DNA of 64,000 nucleotides from Clostridiales bacterium FE2011. Lineage in GTDB: Bacteria > Bacillota > Clostridia > Christensenellales > Aristaeellaceae. Shown here piece after piece: positions 25,283 through 33,467 of the stretch. The notes under the pieces are model-generated. The model did no database searches and had not been told where the DNA came from. It worked only from the letters and a program-made list of their open reading frames with translations. Numbering within the stretch: the stretch's first letter is position 1; every line of letters begins with the position of its first letter. The DNA is taken from the NCBI GenBank assembly GCA_017569305.1, contig CP069418.1, positions 930,001 to 994,000 of the forward strand, read 5' to 3'. The position numbers and the translations under genes are program-made.

Positions 25283-26053
25283 ATGAATCAGAAGCAAAGA
25301 CGGGTCTGGCTGATCCGTGCGCTGCTGGAGGAAATGCCGCAGTATCAGTACCCTGTGTTTCCTTATACGCCGGATCGCCAGTGGCGGCTTTTACGCAGCC
25401 TGATGAATGTCCGCCCGCCGGTACCTGTTACAGAGGAATTCCTTCAGGTTCAGGACGCTTTCCTGCGGGAAATGACAGAAGAAAAAGGGATTGTGGAGGC
25501 GGAAAGCCTGCTGCCCTGTGCGAAAGACAGCCGGCTTGTCCTCTGGCAGGGAGATATCACAGCCCTCAGATGCGACGCCATCGTCAATGCGGCCAGCAGC
25601 CGGCTTCTGGGATGCTTTCAGCCCTGCCACGACTGCATTGACAATATCATCCATACCATGAGCGGTGTTCAGCTGCGCCTGGCCTGTCATGAGCTGATGC
25701 AGGACCGGGAAGAGCCTGCAGGACGGGCAGAAATCACTCCCGGCTTCAATCTTCCCGCCAGATATGTGCTGCATACAGTTGCACCGGTTATTGAGGGCGA
25801 TATTACTGCAGAAGCAGAAGCCTTGCTGGCCTCCTGCTGTCGCTCCTGCCTGGAGCTTGCTGAAAACAATGATCTGCACTCCATTGCCTTCTGCAGTCTC
25901 TCCGACGGTTCCCGTTTTCCGCAGGATCGCGCAGCTGAAATTACCTTTCGGACGGCGGCTGCATTCCTGCAGAAGGAAACCTGTATCCGGCGGGTCATCT
26001 TTACTGTGCCGAAAGGCAGCAGCCTGGCTGTATGGCAGGATCTGCTCGCGTAA
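25283..26053 (+). CDS. Zinc-type macrodomain ADP-ribosyl hydrolase
   Basis: 256 aa. A helical N-terminal part (about 1-85) leads into a macrodomain (about 85-250) with DAIVNAASSRLLGCFQPCHDCIDNIIHT. The Cys-His-Cys set (GCFQPCHDC) and the NAA...GC..PCH pattern define the zinc-dependent macrodomain class found in Firmicutes, such as the enzymes of Staphylococcus and Streptococcus. Those remove ADP-ribose from proteins and usually sit with a SirTM sirtuin, a GcvH-like carrier and a lipoate ligase. None of these partners is seen here. The Nudix gene that follows after 16 nt could take free ADP-ribose. The ribosome site before the ATG is weak (AAAGGGTG). Confidence 0.88.
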   Translation: MNQKQRRVWLIRALLEEMPQYQYPVFPYTPDRQWRLLRSLMNVRPPVPVTEEFLQVQDAFLREMTEEKGIVEAESLLPCAKDSRLVLWQGDITALRCDAIVNAASSRLLGCFQPCHDCIDNIIHTMSGVQLRLACHELMQDREEPAGRAEITPGFNLPARYVLHTVAPVIEGDITAEAEALLASCCRSCLELAENNDLHSIAFCSLSDGSRFPQDRAAEITFRTAAAFLQKETCIRRVIFTVPKGSSLAVWQDLLA

Positions 26054-26069
26054 GGGAGAAGAAGTACGC

Positions 26070-26570
26070 ATGACAAAAATCGACTGGGTCGCGGAAGCTG
26101 TACCGGCGGAAATGGCAGTCCGGCAGGTATACTGCATCATGCTGGACCGGAAAGGCCGCGTCATGCTGCGTGTTGAAAAGAAACCGGACAGAATCAAATA
26201 CTCGCTGGCCGGCGGCCGTCCCGAGGTCTATGATAACGGAATAGAAGGCACCTGCCGCCGCGAGCTTCTGGAAGAAGTGAATACAGAGATCGAAACGCCC
26301 GTATATATCGGTTACCAGCTGGTGAACGAAGGAAACGGCACACCCGCATATGCCCAGGTCAGGATGGCGGCATTGATCCGGAAGATCGGCAAAAAGCAGC
26401 CGGATCCTGATAACGGCAAAACCTACGACCGCCTGCTGGTTGCCCCGGAAAAAGCCGCCGCCCTCCTGAACTGGGGCGATGTGGGATACAGCCAGGTCAT
26501 GAAGGCAAAAGAAGTGATATACCGCCGGTATGGCATCACAGAAGCAAGCAATACGGAAGAATGGGTCTGA
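26070..26570 (+). CDS. Nudix-fold hydrolase with altered Nudix box
   Basis: 166 aa. The Nudix region is GGRPEVYDNGIEGTCRRELL followed by EEV; the metal-binding R-E-L-L-E-E core is present, but the glutamate usually seven residues before it is replaced, so the box is atypical. Nudix enzymes cleave nucleoside diphosphates linked to another group. The neighbouring macrodomain enzyme suggests ADP-ribose as substrate, which is inference. GGGAGAAG lies about 8 nt before the ATG at 26070; longer in-frame starts fall inside the macrodomain gene and are rejected. Confidence 0.78.
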   Translation: MTKIDWVAEAVPAEMAVRQVYCIMLDRKGRVMLRVEKKPDRIKYSLAGGRPEVYDNGIEGTCRRELLEEVNTEIETPVYIGYQLVNEGNGTPAYAQVRMAALIRKIGKKQPDPDNGKTYDRLLVAPEKAAALLNWGDVGYSQVMKAKEVIYRRYGITEASNTEEWV

Positions 26571-26619
26571 CCCCCTGGATGATCCGTGGCATTCGCCTCT
26601 TTTCCCGGGGCCGAAATCA

Positions 26620-26628
26620 TGTTATACT
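26620..26628 (+). promoter_or_regulatory. Extended -10 promoter of pyrH
   Basis: TGTTATACT is a TGn extended -10 element 28 nt before the pyrH start codon, in the gap after the Nudix gene. Confidence 0.5.
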
Positions 26629-26655
26629 GTTAAAAATACATTTGGGAGGCATTAT

Positions 26656-27366
26656 ATGGCTGTATATCACCGGATCCTGCTGAAGCTCAGCGGTGAAGCG
26701 CTCAAATCCGGCTCCGATCTCTTTGATTTTGAAAAAGTTAACGAAGTCGCATCCATCGTTCGCAGGATGCATGATATGGGTGTGGAAGTCGGCATCGTCA
26801 TCGGCGCCGGCAACATCTGGCGCGGCCGTCAGGGCCCCGCGGCAAATATGGACGCGGTAACCGCCGATCAGATGGGTATGCTGGGCACGGTCATCAACTG
26901 CCTGTGCGTGGCGGACGCACTGCGCAAAGCCGGCCTGGATGCCATCGTGCAGTCCGCCGTGGATATGAACCGCTTTGCCGAGCCCTTCAATGCCATGGCT
27001 GCCCGCCGTCACCTGTCCGAAGGCCGGGTGGTGCTCTTCGCCTGCGGTACCGGCAACCCCTTCTTCTCCACCGACTCCGGCGTGGCGCTCCGTGCCATTG
27101 AAATGGAAGTGGACGCGGTCCTGATGGCCAAGAATATCGACGGTGTCTACACCGCCGACCCGATGAAGGATCCCACCGCCACCCTGATCAAGGACATCAC
27201 CTACACCGACGCCCTGGCTAAAGGCCTCAAGGTCATGGATGCTTCCGCCTTCGCGCTCTGCGCGGAGAACAAGGTCCCCATGGTTCGGGTCTTCGGCCTG
27301 GATGATCCGGAAAACCTGCTCAGGGTCCTGGAAGGCAGCGATATCGGCACCTTCGTTCATCCCTGA
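26656..27366 (+). CDS. pyrH: Uridylate kinase
   Basis: 236 aa. UMP kinase of the amino-acid-kinase fold, making UDP from UMP. Family sequences are RILLKLSGEAL at the N-terminus, VGIVIGAGNIWRGRQG, ADQMGMLGTVINCL, and GTGNPFFSTDSGVALRAIE followed by KNIDGVYTADP. GGGAGG lies 7 nt before the ATG. The gene usually stands in rpsB-tsf-pyrH-frr; here it is alone between the Nudix gene and a convergent glycosyltransferase gene, with its own promoter and terminator. Confidence 0.96.
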   Translation: MAVYHRILLKLSGEALKSGSDLFDFEKVNEVASIVRRMHDMGVEVGIVIGAGNIWRGRQGPAANMDAVTADQMGMLGTVINCLCVADALRKAGLDAIVQSAVDMNRFAEPFNAMAARRHLSEGRVVLFACGTGNPFFSTDSGVALRAIEMEVDAVLMAKNIDGVYTADPMKDPTATLIKDITYTDALAKGLKVMDASAFALCAENKVPMVRVFGLDDPENLLRVLEGSDIGTFVHP

Positions 27367-27378
27367 TTCAACCGCATA

Positions 27379-27412
27379 CAAAAACCGGGATGCATTCGCA
27401 TCCCGGTTTTAT
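27379..27412. terminator. Bidirectional terminator after pyrH
   Basis: AAAACCGGGATGC and GCATCCCGGTTTT pair perfectly over ATTC, serving both pyrH and the convergent glycosyltransferase gene. Confidence 0.85.
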
Positions 27413-27422
27413 GATGTCTTTC

Positions 27423-28733
27423 TTATGCAGCCTTGCCGCGCAGCTGGATCTGCTGCCGCTCTTCCACGGTCTTCGCTTCGATGGCATGCTCGGTCTTCAC
27501 CCAGTGCTGCTGATCGCCGCAGCGGATCAGGCCCACAATCTCATTGAAGATACCCACGATCAGGTTGGCGAAGAAACCGCCGATCATTACCGGAATAGTC
27601 CGGATGCTGAAGGGAATCTTGTTATCCATCCAGTCGGCCACATAGAACAGGAACAGGTAGGTATAGCCGAAAAGGAGGCCGCCAACCATCAGGCCGCTCA
27701 GGGAAATATCGAAGAATGGTCTACCGGGCACCACCAGGCAAAGCGCGGTGGTCACCACCAGCTGCACAGCCGCCACCACGTAAGCCGCGATGCTGTACAT
27801 ATAGGTCAGCAGACTCAGGAACTCCCAGAAGCTGATTCTTCCGTCAGAAAGCGCACGGAACGTCTTGCCGGTGTTGTGCAGCGCCACATACCAGTGACCC
27901 TGTCCCCAGCGGATCTTCTGCCGGATGGAGGCCAGCAGGGAGGTGGGCTTTTCGTCATACACCCGGGTATGATGGTTCCACAGGATCCGGCGGCCTTCCA
28001 GCGTCGCTTCCACCTGGATTTCAAAGTCCTCTGTCAGGGACATGGTGGTCCAGCCGCCCCGCTTATACAGGTAGGACGTGGTCATCGCAAATCCCGTACC
28101 GCCGATGGCGCAGTTCAGGCCCAGCCGGTATTTGGCCAGGTCGAAGAAGCGGTTGGTCAGCGTATATCCGGTGTAGTAGAACCAGGCCACGACGCCCTTC
28201 TTGTTCTTGGCGCCCAGGTAGCACTGGATGAAATCCGGCTTACCCTTGTCCAGGTACTGGCTGTTCACTTCACGGAACATATTGGTATCCATCAGGTTGT
28301 CCGCGTCAAAGATCATCATCAGATCATAGCGGTCCTGATAGTCGCCGATAGCCTGCAGCGCCTTCTTCAGGGCAATAGGCTTACCGGTCGGAGCGTCCGG
28401 GGATTCCTTGCAGGTCTCGATCACGTTCGCACCGAGATTCCGGGCCACTTCGGCTGTGTTATCCGTGCAGTTATCGGCAATAATATAAAAATCGTACAAT
28501 TCTTTGGGGTAGTCCATATCATTCAGATTCTGGATGATATCCCCGATGACTTTCTCCTCATTATGAGCGGGAACCAAAACCAGGAACCGGGATTCCGGAT
28601 CATGATCAGCATAATCTTTCTTTGCTTTTTTGAAACCGAAAAAACCAATCACGATCTGATAGACCATGATGAATGTCAGAAAGAAGCTGCATACCCCCGC
28701 CAGTGTTTCAAGGAGTATCCTGATGAACTCCAC
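27423..28733 (-). CDS. Membrane family-2 glycosyltransferase
   Basis: 436 aa. One N-terminal membrane span, then a GT-A domain with LVPAHNEEKVIG, the first Asp block DFYIIADNCTD, the DAD block (MMIFDADNL), the acceptor Asp in LTEDFE, and the QxxRW motif in RQKIRWGQGHW. Several further spans fill the C-terminal 130 residues. This is the layout of processive enzymes such as cellulose, hyaluronan and poly-GlcNAc synthases, so an exported polysaccharide is likely, but the sugar is unknown. Start chosen at GTG 28733 because GGAGG stands 9 nt before it; the longer frame to 28781 covers that ribosome site. Confidence 0.85.
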   Translation of the reverse strand: MEFIRILLETLAGVCSFFLTFIMVYQIVIGFFGFKKAKKDYADHDPESRFLVLVPAHNEEKVIGDIIQNLNDMDYPKELYDFYIIADNCTDNTAEVARNLGANVIETCKESPDAPTGKPIALKKALQAIGDYQDRYDLMMIFDADNLMDTNMFREVNSQYLDKGKPDFIQCYLGAKNKKGVVAWFYYTGYTLTNRFFDLAKYRLGLNCAIGGTGFAMTTSYLYKRGGWTTMSLTEDFEIQVEATLEGRRILWNHHTRVYDEKPTSLLASIRQKIRWGQGHWYVALHNTGKTFRALSDGRISFWEFLSLLTYMYSIAAYVVAAVQLVVTTALCLVVPGRPFFDISLSGLMVGGLLFGYTYLFLFYVADWMDNKIPFSIRTIPVMIGGFFANLIVGIFNEIVGLIRCGDQQHWVKTEHAIEAKTVEERQQIQLRGKAA

Positions 28734-28800
28734 TTTCCTTTTCCTCCTACAAACCCACAGGGCACCGGCCCTGTCACACACAAAAACACGTAACGGGCTA

Positions 28801-28829
28801 ATTTAACATCACAATCCGTTATTTGTCAA
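28801..28829 (-). promoter_or_regulatory. Promoter of the glycosyltransferase gene
   Basis: TTGACA (28824-28829), 17-nt spacer, TTAAAT (28801-28806) on the minus strand. Confidence 0.65.
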
Positions 28830-28865
28830 GCCTTGCAATCTTTTATCAGGTTAGAAGTGCCTGTA

Positions 28866-29339
28866 TTATTTGTACAGATTTTGTTTCCCGTTCAGCACTG
28901 CGGACAGCAGTTTCTCGCCGTTGTATACAAGTTTCAGGGAGAAAAACGGGATCTCTTCATCCAGCAGCCTGTGAAAGATCCGGTCGCCTTCCCACTGGGG
29001 CAGGGCATCCAGGTCCTTCTTCTTCATCCAGACCAGCTCGCCCTCGTCGCAGTCCGTCAGTTCGCCCGTGTATTCATCGGAAGTAAACAGATGCATCCGT
29101 TCCGTTTCATACTGATCGCTGACGAAGGTCACGATCCCCCGGTAGCGCCAGGAGGTCATGGTCAGCCCGGTCTCCTCCCACACCTCGCGGAGAGCGCAGT
29201 CCTCCGGGCTTTCCTTGTCCTCAAAGCGGCCGCCGATGGCAACCCACTTGTCGTGGTTCATATCATTCTTTTTCCGCGTCCGGTGCATCATCAGCACCTC
29301 ATCCCCGCGGTAAAGATAGCACAGCGTGGAATCAATCAC
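28866..29339 (-). CDS. Nudix hydrolase, MutT/8-oxo-dGTP diphosphatase type
   Basis: 157 aa. The full Nudix box GRFEDKESPEDCALREVWEE is at about residues 38-57 and TGL completes it. MIDSTLCYLYRGDEVLMMHR at the N-terminus is typical of the 8-oxo-dGTPase group in Bacillota. The substrate assignment rests on family likeness only. The start is a GTG that overlaps the TGA stop of the XRE-cupin-ligase gene (GTGA), so translation is coupled and the gene is under the same T-box. A role in that ligase's pathway is possible, for example removal of a side product, but this is speculative. Confidence 0.85.
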   Translation of the reverse strand: MIDSTLCYLYRGDEVLMMHRTRKKNDMNHDKWVAIGGRFEDKESPEDCALREVWEETGLTMTSWRYRGIVTFVSDQYETERMHLFTSDEYTGELTDCDEGELVWMKKKDLDALPQWEGDRIFHRLLDEEIPFFSLKLVYNGEKLLSAVLNGKQNLYK

Positions 29340-31633
29340 AGCAGTGCCCTCTGGATCTTTCCGGAAACCGTCTTGGGCAGTTCATCACGGAACACAACAA
29401 TCCGGGGATACTTGTAGGGAGCGGTATGCTGCTTGACGTAGTTCTGGATTTCCTTTTTCAGTTCTTCCGTGGGCTCAGTACCCTTGGTCAGCACGATGCT
29501 GGCCTTGACTACCTGGCCGCGGACTTCGTCAGGCGCAGCGCTGACGCCGCACTCCAGCACGTAAGGCAGTTCCATGATCACGCTCTCGATTTCGAACGGT
29601 CCGATGCGGTAGCCGCTGGACTTGATCACGTCGTCCGCGCGGCCCACATACCAGTAGAAGCCGTCTTCATCGCACCATGCCACGTCACCGGTATGGTACC
29701 AGCCGTCGTGCATAACTTCCTTGGTCTTTTCCTCGTCCCGGTAATACTCCCGGAACAGGCCGATCGGAATGCCGTTGGAGATATCCACACAGATCTCGCC
29801 GGAGGTACCGACGGGGACTTCTTTTCCTTCCGGATCCAGCAGCGCCACCTTGTAGATCGGCACCACCTTGCCCATGGAACCCAGCTTGTGATCCGCACCC
29901 GCCAGGTTGCCGATGATCATCGTGCTCTCCGTCTGGCCGAAGCCCTCCATAACCTGCAGGCCCGTCTGCTTCTCAATCTGCCGGAACACTTCCGGGTTCA
30001 GCGCTTCACCGGCGCTGGACGCATGCGTCACAGAGGACAGGTCATACTTGCTCAGGTCCTGCTTGATCAGCATCCGCCACATGGTGGGCGGCGCGCAGAA
30101 AGTAGTGATATGGTACTTCGCAAACAGCGGCAGGATATCCGCTGCGTCAAAGCGGTCAAAGTCATACACGAAGATGGCAGCCTCGCACAGCCACTGGCCG
30201 TAGATTTTGCCCCAGCCGGCCTTTGCCCAGCCTGTATCGGAGATCGTCAGGTGCAGGCCGTTCGGGTTCACACAGTGCCAGTACTTGGCGGTATGCAGAT
30301 GTCCCAGGGGATGCTTGTAGCTGTGGGCGGCAATCTTCGGATAGCCGGTGGTGCCGGAGGTGAAGTACATCAGCATCAGGTCGTCGCCGCAGGGCGTATC
30401 GTCCGTACGGTGGAAGTGGGTGGAATACATCTGGTATTCTTCGTCAAAGTTATGCCAGCCTTCCCGTGTTCCGTTCACGATCAGCTTCAGCTCCAGGCTC
30501 GGCGCGTTCTTGGCGGCCAGGTCTGCCTGGTGGGCGGTATCCCCGTCCGCGGTGCAGATGATGGCCTTGATGCCGGCCGCGTTGAACCGGTATTCAAAAT
30601 CATGCTCCTGGAGCTGGGCCACCGCCGGAATACCGATGGCGCCGATCTTCTCCAGGGCCAGGATCGAGAACCAGAACTGGTAGTGCCGCTTCAGCACCAG
30701 CAGCACCCGGTCACCCTTTTTGATACCCAGGGATTTGAAATAGTTCGCGCAACGGTTGGAAGCGCGCTTCAGGTCGTTGAAGGTGAAGCGGTGCTCGTTC
30801 TTATCCTTGTCCAGGTGAAGCATCGCCAGCTTGTTCGGCACTTCGTCCGCAATGGCGTCGATCACGTCAAAGGCGAAGTTGAACTTTTCGGTGTTCTTGA
30901 AGGCAATCTTCACGGGCGTACCGTTCTCGTCCTTTTCCACGTCCGCATAGCGGTGCCACACACGGGTACGGCCGTTTTCCGCCGGGAACTCCTGCAGGGC
31001 GGTACCGGGCACAGCCTTTTCCGGCGTCAGTTCCGGAATCGGGGCGCCGGTGGGATTCAGGACGATGGCATAGAAGAGGCAGTCCTGGCCGCCCACGGCA
31101 ATCATACCGTGAGGCGTACCGGAATCGTAGTAGATGGAATCGCCGGGATTCAGCACGCTGATATGCTCGCCCACCTGCACCTTCAGCTGGCCTTCGATGA
31201 CGATATCGCACTCCTGGCCTTCATGGGTGGTCAGCTTGATGTCTTCCTTTTCGGCTTCCGCGCTATAGGCGGCCTGCACGTACAGCGGCTCAGCAATCCT
31301 GTTCCGGAAGGAAGCCGCCATGTTGTAGTAAATCATGTCATGGGCTTCCTCAATCCGCTGGCCTTCGCCCCGCCGGGTCACGGTAAAGGAGTTCAGGTTC
31401 GGGCTGGAACCTTCGATAATGTCTCCGACGTCGACGCCGAAGGCAAGCGCGCAGCGATACAGAAACGCAAAGTTCAGGTCGGAGCGGCCCAGTTCGCAGT
31501 CGATATACTCCTGCTCGGTCACGCCGGTCTTCATTGCCATTTCAGCAATCGTGAAGTTTTCAATTTCCCGCAGCTCCCGGATCCGGTGAGCCATCTCCTG
31601 AATCTTGTAATTCAGTCCCGTCATCTGTGCCAT
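29336..31633 (-). CDS. XRE regulator-cupin-acyl-CoA ligase fusion
   Basis: 765 aa, three parts. Residues about 10-72 are an XRE helix-turn-helix (HRIRELREIENFTIAEMAMK). Residues about 118-192 are a cupin_2 sensor domain (HEGQECDIVIEG, LNPGDSIYYDSGTPHGM). Residues about 240-765 are an acid-CoA ligase of the medium-chain/aryl type: ATP loop YFTSGTTGYPK, GFGQTEST, the Asp motif HTGDVAW, the hinge GRADDVIKSSGYRIGPFE, and catalytic Lys in PKTVSGKIQR at the C-terminus. XRE-cupin proteins are usually separate regulators, so a regulator fused to a 525-residue enzyme is unusual. The start at 31633 follows GGAGG at 8 nt. A T-box lies directly upstream, which implies a role tied to amino acid supply. 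Confidence 0.87.
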   Translation of the reverse strand: MAQMTGLNYKIQEMAHRIRELREIENFTIAEMAMKTGVTEQEYIDCELGRSDLNFAFLYRCALAFGVDVGDIIEGSSPNLNSFTVTRRGEGQRIEEAHDMIYYNMAASFRNRIAEPLYVQAAYSAEAEKEDIKLTTHEGQECDIVIEGQLKVQVGEHISVLNPGDSIYYDSGTPHGMIAVGGQDCLFYAIVLNPTGAPIPELTPEKAVPGTALQEFPAENGRTRVWHRYADVEKDENGTPVKIAFKNTEKFNFAFDVIDAIADEVPNKLAMLHLDKDKNEHRFTFNDLKRASNRCANYFKSLGIKKGDRVLLVLKRHYQFWFSILALEKIGAIGIPAVAQLQEHDFEYRFNAAGIKAIICTADGDTAHQADLAAKNAPSLELKLIVNGTREGWHNFDEEYQMYSTHFHRTDDTPCGDDLMLMYFTSGTTGYPKIAAHSYKHPLGHLHTAKYWHCVNPNGLHLTISDTGWAKAGWGKIYGQWLCEAAIFVYDFDRFDAADILPLFAKYHITTFCAPPTMWRMLIKQDLSKYDLSSVTHASSAGEALNPEVFRQIEKQTGLQVMEGFGQTESTMIIGNLAGADHKLGSMGKVVPIYKVALLDPEGKEVPVGTSGEICVDISNGIPIGLFREYYRDEEKTKEVMHDGWYHTGDVAWCDEDGFYWYVGRADDVIKSSGYRIGPFEIESVIMELPYVLECGVSAAPDEVRGQVVKASIVLTKGTEPTEELKKEIQNYVKQHTAPYKYPRIVVFRDELPKTVSGKIQRALL

Positions 31634-31674
31634 GATCTTACCTCCCGTGTCATCCTGAACAAAGTGAAGATAAT

Positions 31675-31713
31675 GAAAAAGCCCGTCCCAAAGTTTAGAC
31701 TTTGAGACGAGCT
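31675..31713 (-). terminator. T-box terminator hairpin
   Basis: On the minus strand GCTCGTCTCAAAGT pairs with ACTTTGGGACGGGC over a short loop and is followed by TTTTT. It starts a few bases after the antiterminator core and ends about 42 nt before the start codon. Confidence 0.85.
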
Positions 31714-31946
31714 TGAATAGCCCGCGGTACCACTCAAATTGCGGCTCATCACCGCCACTCTTGAACCCCAACAGGTTCTATGCCCTTACGCGGCAGTCAC
31801 GGGAAGGTTCTACTTGCGCCTTCGCTTTCTTCCTTCCGGCTCTGGAGCTACAGCTCGCGGGCTCTTCCCACGGCTTGCACCAACCGCCGTGTCTCTGAAA
31901 GCCGATACCCGTTGCCCTCTCCTTCAAGGCCTTTATCGGAAGTTTA
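31675..31946 (-). promoter_or_regulatory. T-box riboswitch leader
   Basis: On the minus strand the antiterminator core TGGTACCGCGG is at 31722-31732, directly before the terminator. Stem I is recognisable from GGCTTTCAGAGA, the distal-loop sequence GGTTGGTGCAAGCC and the returning strand AGAGCC. T-boxes sense uncharged tRNA and normally control synthetases and amino acid genes. I could not fix the specifier codon: it probably lies in CTGTAG (31848-31853), which would allow Leu CUG, Val GUA or Cys UGU. The switch controls the XRE-cupin-ligase gene and the coupled Nudix gene. Confidence 0.85.
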
Positions 31947-31969
31947 CGCTCTTCCCCCTGTCTTGTCAA
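31941..31969 (-). promoter_or_regulatory. Promoter of the T-box transcript
   Basis: TTGACA (31964-31969), 17-nt spacer, TAAACT (31941-31946) on the minus strand. Confidence 0.7.
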
Positions 31970-32128
31970 CAAAAAATAATGTACGTCTTCTGTTTCCCCG
32001 TCAAAAAAGTTCGTCTTTCAGGCAAAAAAAGCATGTCTTCAGGACCTTTTTGCCTTCTGTCAATGGCATTCCCCGAAAAAAATCATTCTTTTATAAGAAT
32101 TGCTTCATGCTTTTGTCATGTTTTCCGA

Positions 32129-32157
32129 TTGACACTTCTCCTCTCTTTTCCTATGCT
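32129..32157 (+). promoter_or_regulatory. Promoter of guaA
   Basis: TTGACA (32129-32134), 17-nt spacer, TATGCT (32152-32157), 49 nt before the start codon. Confidence 0.7.
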
Positions 32158-32206
32158 TGTGCATGTATTCCCCTATGGAATAAACGGATCGATTGGAGGA
32201 TAAGAA

Positions 32207-33193
32207 ATGGATAGCAACAAACGGCCCGAAAGCATGGAACGGATTACGACTCCCGCCCTCGCACAGGCATTCATTGCCGAGCAGGTGGAAGCAGTCCGCA
32301 AACAGGTGGGTGACAAAAAGGTTCTGCTGGCTCTTTCCGGCGGTGTGGACAGCTCCGTTGTCGCTGCCCTGCTGATCAAGGCCATCGGCCAGCAGCTGGT
32401 ATGCGTGCATGTCAATCATGGCCTGCTCCGCAAAGGTGAACCCGAACAGGTTATCGAAGTTTTCCGCAACCAGATGAAAGCCAACCTGGTGTACGTGGAT
32501 GCAGTCGACCGCTTCCTGGACAAGCTGGCTGGCGTCAGCGATCCCGAACAGAAGCGCAAGATCATCGGTGCCGAGTTTATCCGTGTCTTTGAGGAAGAAG
32601 CCCGCAAACAGGATGGCATCGCTTTCCTGGCACAGGGTACCATCTATCCTGATATTACAGAGAGCGTCGGCGTCAAGGCTCACCACAATGTCGGCGGCCT
32701 GCCGGACGACCTCCAGTTTGAACTGGTCGAGCCCGTCAAACTGCTCTACAAGGACGAAGTCCGCGTTGTCGGTAAAGAACTGGGACTGCCGGACGGCATG
32801 GTTTACCGTCAGCCCTTCCCCGGCCCCGGCCTGGGCGTGCGCTGCGTCGGCGCCATCACCCGTGACCGCCTGGAAGCGCTCCGTGAAGCCGATGCCATCG
32901 TCCGTGAGGAGATCGGCAAGCTGCCCGAGGTTCCGTGGCAGTACTTCTGCACCATTCCCGATTTCCAGTCCACCGGTATCAAGTATGTGGACGGCAAGGG
33001 CCAGCGCTACATGGGCTGGGCAGTGATCATCCGCGCAGTCAACACCGTGGACGCCGTCACCGCCACCGTGCCGGAGATTCCCTTCAGCGTGCTGTGCACC
33101 ATGCGTGACCGGATCATCTCCACCGTCGACGGTGTCAACCGCGTTCTGTGGGATATCAGCGAAAAGCCCGTCGCCACCATCGAGTTCGAATAA
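32207..33193 (+). CDS. guaA: GMP synthase, ATP-pyrophosphatase part only (no glutaminase domain)
   Basis: 328 aa, compared with about 510-525 for the usual bacterial enzyme. It starts at the ATP-pyrophosphatase domain: P-loop LALSGGVDSSVVAALL near residue 42, then VHVNHGLLRKGE, and the dimerisation domain with RQPFPGPGLGVRC and the C-terminus KPVATIEFE. The N-terminal class I glutamine amidotransferase domain is absent, and the upstream 230 bases encode no remnant of it. This is the split form known mainly from archaea (subunit B). A separate amidotransferase subunit must exist elsewhere, or ammonia is used. GGAGG lies 8 nt before the ATG, so the start is not in doubt. The 3' end is repeated downstream (44489 and 45423). 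Confidence 0.93.
   Translation: MDSNKRPESMERITTPALAQAFIAEQVEAVRKQVGDKKVLLALSGGVDSSVVAALLIKAIGQQLVCVHVNHGLLRKGEPEQVIEVFRNQMKANLVYVDAVDRFLDKLAGVSDPEQKRKIIGAEFIRVFEEEARKQDGIAFLAQGTIYPDITESVGVKAHHNVGGLPDDLQFELVEPVKLLYKDEVRVVGKELGLPDGMVYRQPFPGPGLGVRCVGAITRDRLEALREADAIVREEIGKLPEVPWQYFCTIPDFQSTGIKYVDGKGQRYMGWAVIIRAVNTVDAVTATVPEIPFSVLCTMRDRIISTVDGVNRVLWDISEKPVATIEFE
33167..33193 (+). repeat. guaA 3'-end repeat, copy A (inside the intact gene)
   Basis: The last 27 nt of guaA, coding PVATIEFE plus stop. Copies B and C have two differences each. Copy A would be the functional junction if an element entered here. Confidence 0.75.
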
Positions 33194-33204
33194 GCGCATA
33201 ATCT

Positions 33205-33246
33205 TCCCGGGTATCCTTGTTCTTCAAGGTGCCCGGGTATTTTTTT
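33205..33246 (+). terminator. Terminator of guaA
   Basis: CCCGGG and an inner CCTTG pair with CAAGG and CCCGGG, followed by TATTTTTTT. Confidence 0.85.
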
Positions 33247-33364
33247 GTATTCCGGACAACTTTGCTGCGTCCTTTTTCCCGGGCAAAGTGCTCATTCCGG
33301 AAACAATGAACCGTCCTTCTTTTATCGGCACTCTATACGGAAAGACAACCGCCCTTCTCGAATT

Positions 33365-33391
33365 AAAAAATCCCGGGATGAATTCCCGGGA
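33365..33391 (-). terminator. Terminator of the fructan operon
   Basis: On the minus strand TCCCGGGA pairs with TCCCGGGA over ATTCA, followed by six T residues, about 75 nt after the fructokinase stop codon. Confidence 0.85.
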
Positions 33392-33467
33392 AAGCATATA
33401 TCGTTCATTTCAGTACTTTTTCCTTACTGTGAGAGACATCCATTGTCATCCCGCACCTCAGAAGCGG

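Noticed and set aside
31840..31860. Firm assignment of the T-box specifier codon
   Set aside because: The stem I pairing can be drawn in more than one way; Leu CUG, Val GUA and Cys UGU all fit part of the loop, so no amino acid is claimed.
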